In this document: piece by piece, positions 40,872-42,537 of the stretch
How the letters are laid out: each line of letters opens with the position of its first letter
Numbering within the stretch: position 1 is the stretch's first letter
Assembly (NCBI GenBank): GCA_039714535.1
Contig: JBDLJC010000028.1
Span: 1 to 42,537 of the forward strand
Source of the DNA: JAGXFP01 sp039714535
Lineage (GTDB): Bacteria; Desulfobacterota; Desulfobulbia; Desulfobulbales; JAGXFP01
Direction: 5' to 3'
DNA length: 42,537 bases
The notes under the pieces: generated by a model
Told to the model about the DNA's origin: nothing
Database searches by the model: none
Seen by the model: only the letters and a program-made list of their open reading frames with translations
Translations under genes and position numbers: made by a program

Positions 40872-40926
40872 GCCTGGGTGGCGGAACTGGTAGACGCAAG
40901 GGACTTAAAAGAGATTTCATCCCTCG
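40872..40926 (+). pseudogene. 5' fragment of tRNA-Leu (anticodon TAA) with an anticodon-loop insertion
   Basis: Acceptor strand GCCTGGG (40872-40878), D arm with GCG/CGC stem and GGTAGA, then anticodon stem AGGGA (40899-40903), loop CTTAAAA with anticodon TAA at 40906-40908. A 9-base insertion GAGATTTCA (40911-40919) separates the loop from the 3' stem TCCCT (40920-40924). No variable arm, T arm or CCCAGGC is found downstream, so this is not a functional tRNA. Confidence 0.7.
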
Positions 40927-40943
40927 ACATATAAGGCTTTAAC

Positions 40944-40972
40944 AAGGGCAGTCCTAAAACTGTCCTTTTTTT
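40944..40972 (+). terminator. Rho-independent terminator after the tRNA-Leu fragment
   Basis: AAGGGCAGT (40944-40952) pairs with ACTGTCCTT (40959-40967) around CCTAAA, followed by T residues to 40972. It may have belonged to the intact tRNA-Leu transcript. Confidence 0.8.
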
Positions 40973-41007
40973 ATGCTCAAATTTGAGATTCTATCAAAAA
41001 GTCAAGA

Positions 41008-41035
41008 GCCGCCACGCCCGGCTAGACGTGACGGC
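41008..41035 (-). terminator. Reverse-strand terminator of the FISUMP gene
   Basis: On the reverse strand GCCGTCACG (41035-41027) pairs with CGTGGCGGC (41016-41008, one T-G pair), followed by TCTTGACTTTTT. It lies 37 bases after the reverse gene's stop. Confidence 0.65.
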
Positions 41036-41071
41036 AATCTGTCAACATATGTAAAATATAATCATAAGAGG

Positions 41072-42298
41072 TTAATCCTGAATGCACCGTACACTTGAAC
41101 CTGCACCACGAGCCTGATAAAAGTTTGCACTGAAGTTACCTGTATCGGTAATAACAGCTACCCAAACTGGCCAACCTCCACTGCTACTCGTTGAGTATCC
41201 CCCACCAGGACCCGTCATACCTCCTGCAATATAATCGCGGCCACCTGCGGCTGTCAGCCGTAAGAATGAGTCGAAAGCGCCCTGTAGATTTTTCGGTGTA
41301 ATTTGCAAAAGTTCATCGTCCCATTCTTGTTTAGTTGGAATCCTAAAGCCAACTGGACAGGGATTATTTATGCCCGATATACCCTGCCATAATGCATCGT
41401 TATGCGTTTCTCGCCAATCATATGGGGCTGTTTCATTACCGGCAGACAATATAAAATCACTGTGGCCTGGAATATCACCTGTGCTCAATATCGATGTTGT
41501 ATTACTAGTACGGAGCTGATGGCCGTCTGCCAGTCGGCCCCATTGGTATAAATCACCAAATGCCGCTGCATCATCAATGCTGGTGGCAACCTGCGAGGCC
41601 CCGAGGTTACGATCCATCCATACTAGACCTGTGGTAGGTGATGTCACAGTAGGTACTCCCCAATCGCAACTGGTACTGCCATCTACCGTCAAAACCCAAT
41701 CAGTACTATTACAGACACAAAGGGTGTATTGTGAGGTCAGGGCAACTGCCCCATCAGATGCTGCATCACAGGGGAAAGGCTCAGTGATGGCGTTCGGGGA
41801 AAGGTATATGACCCCATTGGTTCCCCGGCAATCAAGAGTATCCCAATAACCGTCACCATTCACATCTTCATTGGCGTCAGCGATATCATCACCATTTAAA
41901 TCCCAGCAAGACAGGCCATTTAAACCATCAATACCATTAGTGCCATTCTGGCCGTCGGTACCAGCGACACCCTGCGGGCCTGTTGCTCCATCAACACCAT
42001 CAGCACCGGCAGGGCCTTGGGGACCTTCGGGGCCAGCCGGGATTGCGGCAATGGCCTCCGTCAGACCGGTTACCTTGGCCATGGCAACGTCGCTGATCTT
42101 CGCATCGGTTACCGCACCGTCCTGGATATGGTCGGTTTTGATGCCAGTACCACTATTGGTATCCTGGCCTGAAGTACCGTCCGCCTCTGTGATGTGGCCA
42201 GACTCAATACTGTCAGGTGAGCCCGCAAAACCATTACCGGCATAACAGAGCGAACCAATTGCCAGAATTCCGAAAATACTAATTAACTTTTTCTTCAA
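41072..42298 (-). CDS. Secreted collagen-like protein with a FISUMP domain
   Basis: Reverse-strand 408-residue protein starting at a TTG with AGGAGG upstream. Order: signal peptide (about 1-25, ending GNGFAG), a short beta-type stretch, a collagen-like Gly-x-y run (about 88-131: GPEGPQGPAGADG followed by further triplets), a calcium-binding-like Asp/Asn-rich segment (LNGDDIADANEDVNGDGY), then a FISUMP (Fibrobacter succinogenes major paralogous) domain with GLVWMDRNLGASQVATSIDD, YQWGRLADGHQ, NNPCPVGFRIPTKQEWDDEL and a final VRCIQD. Likely cell-surface or extracellular; function unknown. Confidence 0.85.
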   Translation of the reverse strand: MKKKLISIFGILAIGSLCYAGNGFAGSPDSIESGHITEADGTSGQDTNSGTGIKTDHIQDGAVTDAKISDVAMAKVTGLTEAIAAIPAGPEGPQGPAGADGVDGATGPQGVAGTDGQNGTNGIDGLNGLSCWDLNGDDIADANEDVNGDGYWDTLDCRGTNGVIYLSPNAITEPFPCDAASDGAVALTSQYTLCVCNSTDWVLTVDGSTSCDWGVPTVTSPTTGLVWMDRNLGASQVATSIDDAAAFGDLYQWGRLADGHQLRTSNTTSILSTGDIPGHSDFILSAGNETAPYDWRETHNDALWQGISGINNPCPVGFRIPTKQEWDDELLQITPKNLQGAFDSFLRLTAAGGRDYIAGGMTGPGGGYSTSSSGGWPVWVAVITDTGNFSANFYQARGAGSSVRCIQD

Positions 42299-42537
42299 TT
42301 TCTTTCCTCCTGTACTTCATAAAGAATTTGATGATTAGATGAGAGGCCAAAGACTGACCTATTCAGACTTGGCAACTCACCTGCAAATACTACTAACTGC
42401 TAACATCGGCGCAGAGTTTAACGGTTGCCGGGAGGGAGGGGTAGATTCAAGTTCAAAGTGCACCACCTAAGCTGAAAACAGGACATGACAGGACTTCTGG
42501 TATGTTGAGAAGATCGACCAACTCACAACCAGAAGGA
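42299..42537. mobile_element. Possible insertion-sequence edge at the right end (partial)
   Basis: From about 42450 the sequence TTCAAAGTGCACCACC followed by a TTCTGGT hairpin (42498-42537, pairing with ACCAGAA further right) resembles the terminal region of IS30-like transposons I have seen, but the element is cut by the window edge and no transposase is visible. The stretch upstream (42299-42450) has no gene. Confidence 0.3.

Larger units (their letters stand above)
40656..41071. other. Intergenic region with a tRNA-Leu fragment and terminators
   Basis: 416 bases containing the 5' part of a tRNA-Leu (40872-40926), a forward terminator (40944-40972) and a reverse-strand terminator (41008-41035). 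No protein gene is seen. Confidence 0.6.

Noticed and set aside
40872..40972. Functional tRNA-Leu
   Set aside because: No T arm, variable arm or 3' acceptor strand complementary to GCCTGGG follows, and nine extra bases disrupt the anticodon loop.
1..42537. CRISPR array or prophage block
   Set aside because: No regularly spaced repeats, cas genes, integrase or phage structural genes were found in the window.

Overview
The window looks like a chromosomal housekeeping region of a sulfate-reducing or sulfur-cycling Desulfobacterota (old Deltaproteobacteria), most likely near Desulfobulbales. I infer this from gene order (tig-clpP-clpX-lon; plsX-fabH...fabF-rpiB-glyA-dCMP deaminase-nrdR-ribD-ribE-ribBA-ribH-nusB), outer-membrane lipid transport genes (Gram-negative envelope), an acyl-CoA dehydrogenase with a ferredoxin-fused EtfA, an AMMECR1-type protein, and a HesB/IscA-like selenoprotein. 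No taxonomic search was possible.

Layout. 1-4.7 kb: proteostasis block (lysine/alanine-rich tail of a protein that is probably trigger factor, ClpP, ClpX, Lon), with a hairpin-rich clpX-lon intergenic region that could encode a structured RNA. 4.8-5.0 kb: tRNA-Val(TAC) and tRNA-Asp(GTC) with a shared terminator. 5.2-6.7 kb: sparse region with small cysteine-rich ORFs. 6.7-12.3 kb: DUF3108 protein, then an Mla-type phospholipid transport operon (mlaE-F-D-A-C), a cyclic-nucleotide-binding-domain protein and a small membrane protein. 12.6-21.3 kb: DUF177-rpmF-plsX-fabH, then an acyl-CoA dehydrogenase/etfB/etfA cassette, then fabG-acpP-fabF; fabD is not seen. 21.3-28.2 kb: rpiB, glyA, dCMP deaminase, nrdR, the riboflavin genes ribD-ribE-ribBA-ribH, and nusB. 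28.2-36.2 kb: ftsK, a small protein, a PHP-family phosphatase, a reverse-strand conserved small protein, a UvrD/PcrA helicase, folC and an HNH nuclease. 36.3-37.9 kb, reverse strand: Fur/PerR-like regulator and a phosphofructokinase.

38.2-40.7 kb: a HesB-like gene that reads through an in-frame TGA with a stem-loop placed like a bacterial SECIS, an AMMECR1-domain protein, a cation efflux transporter and an overlooked 54-residue membrane peptide. 40.8-42.5 kb looks accessory: a 5' fragment of a tRNA-Leu(TAA) with 9 extra nucleotides in the anticodon loop, a reverse-strand secreted collagen-like/FISUMP protein, and a possible insertion-sequence edge at the right end.

The strongest second-look items are the selenoprotein, the acyl-CoA dehydrogenase-ETF cassette lying inside the fatty-acid synthesis cluster, the candidate structured RNA between clpX and lon, and the broken tRNA-Leu. 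Functional names rest on motifs and gene order recalled from known families; no database search was run.
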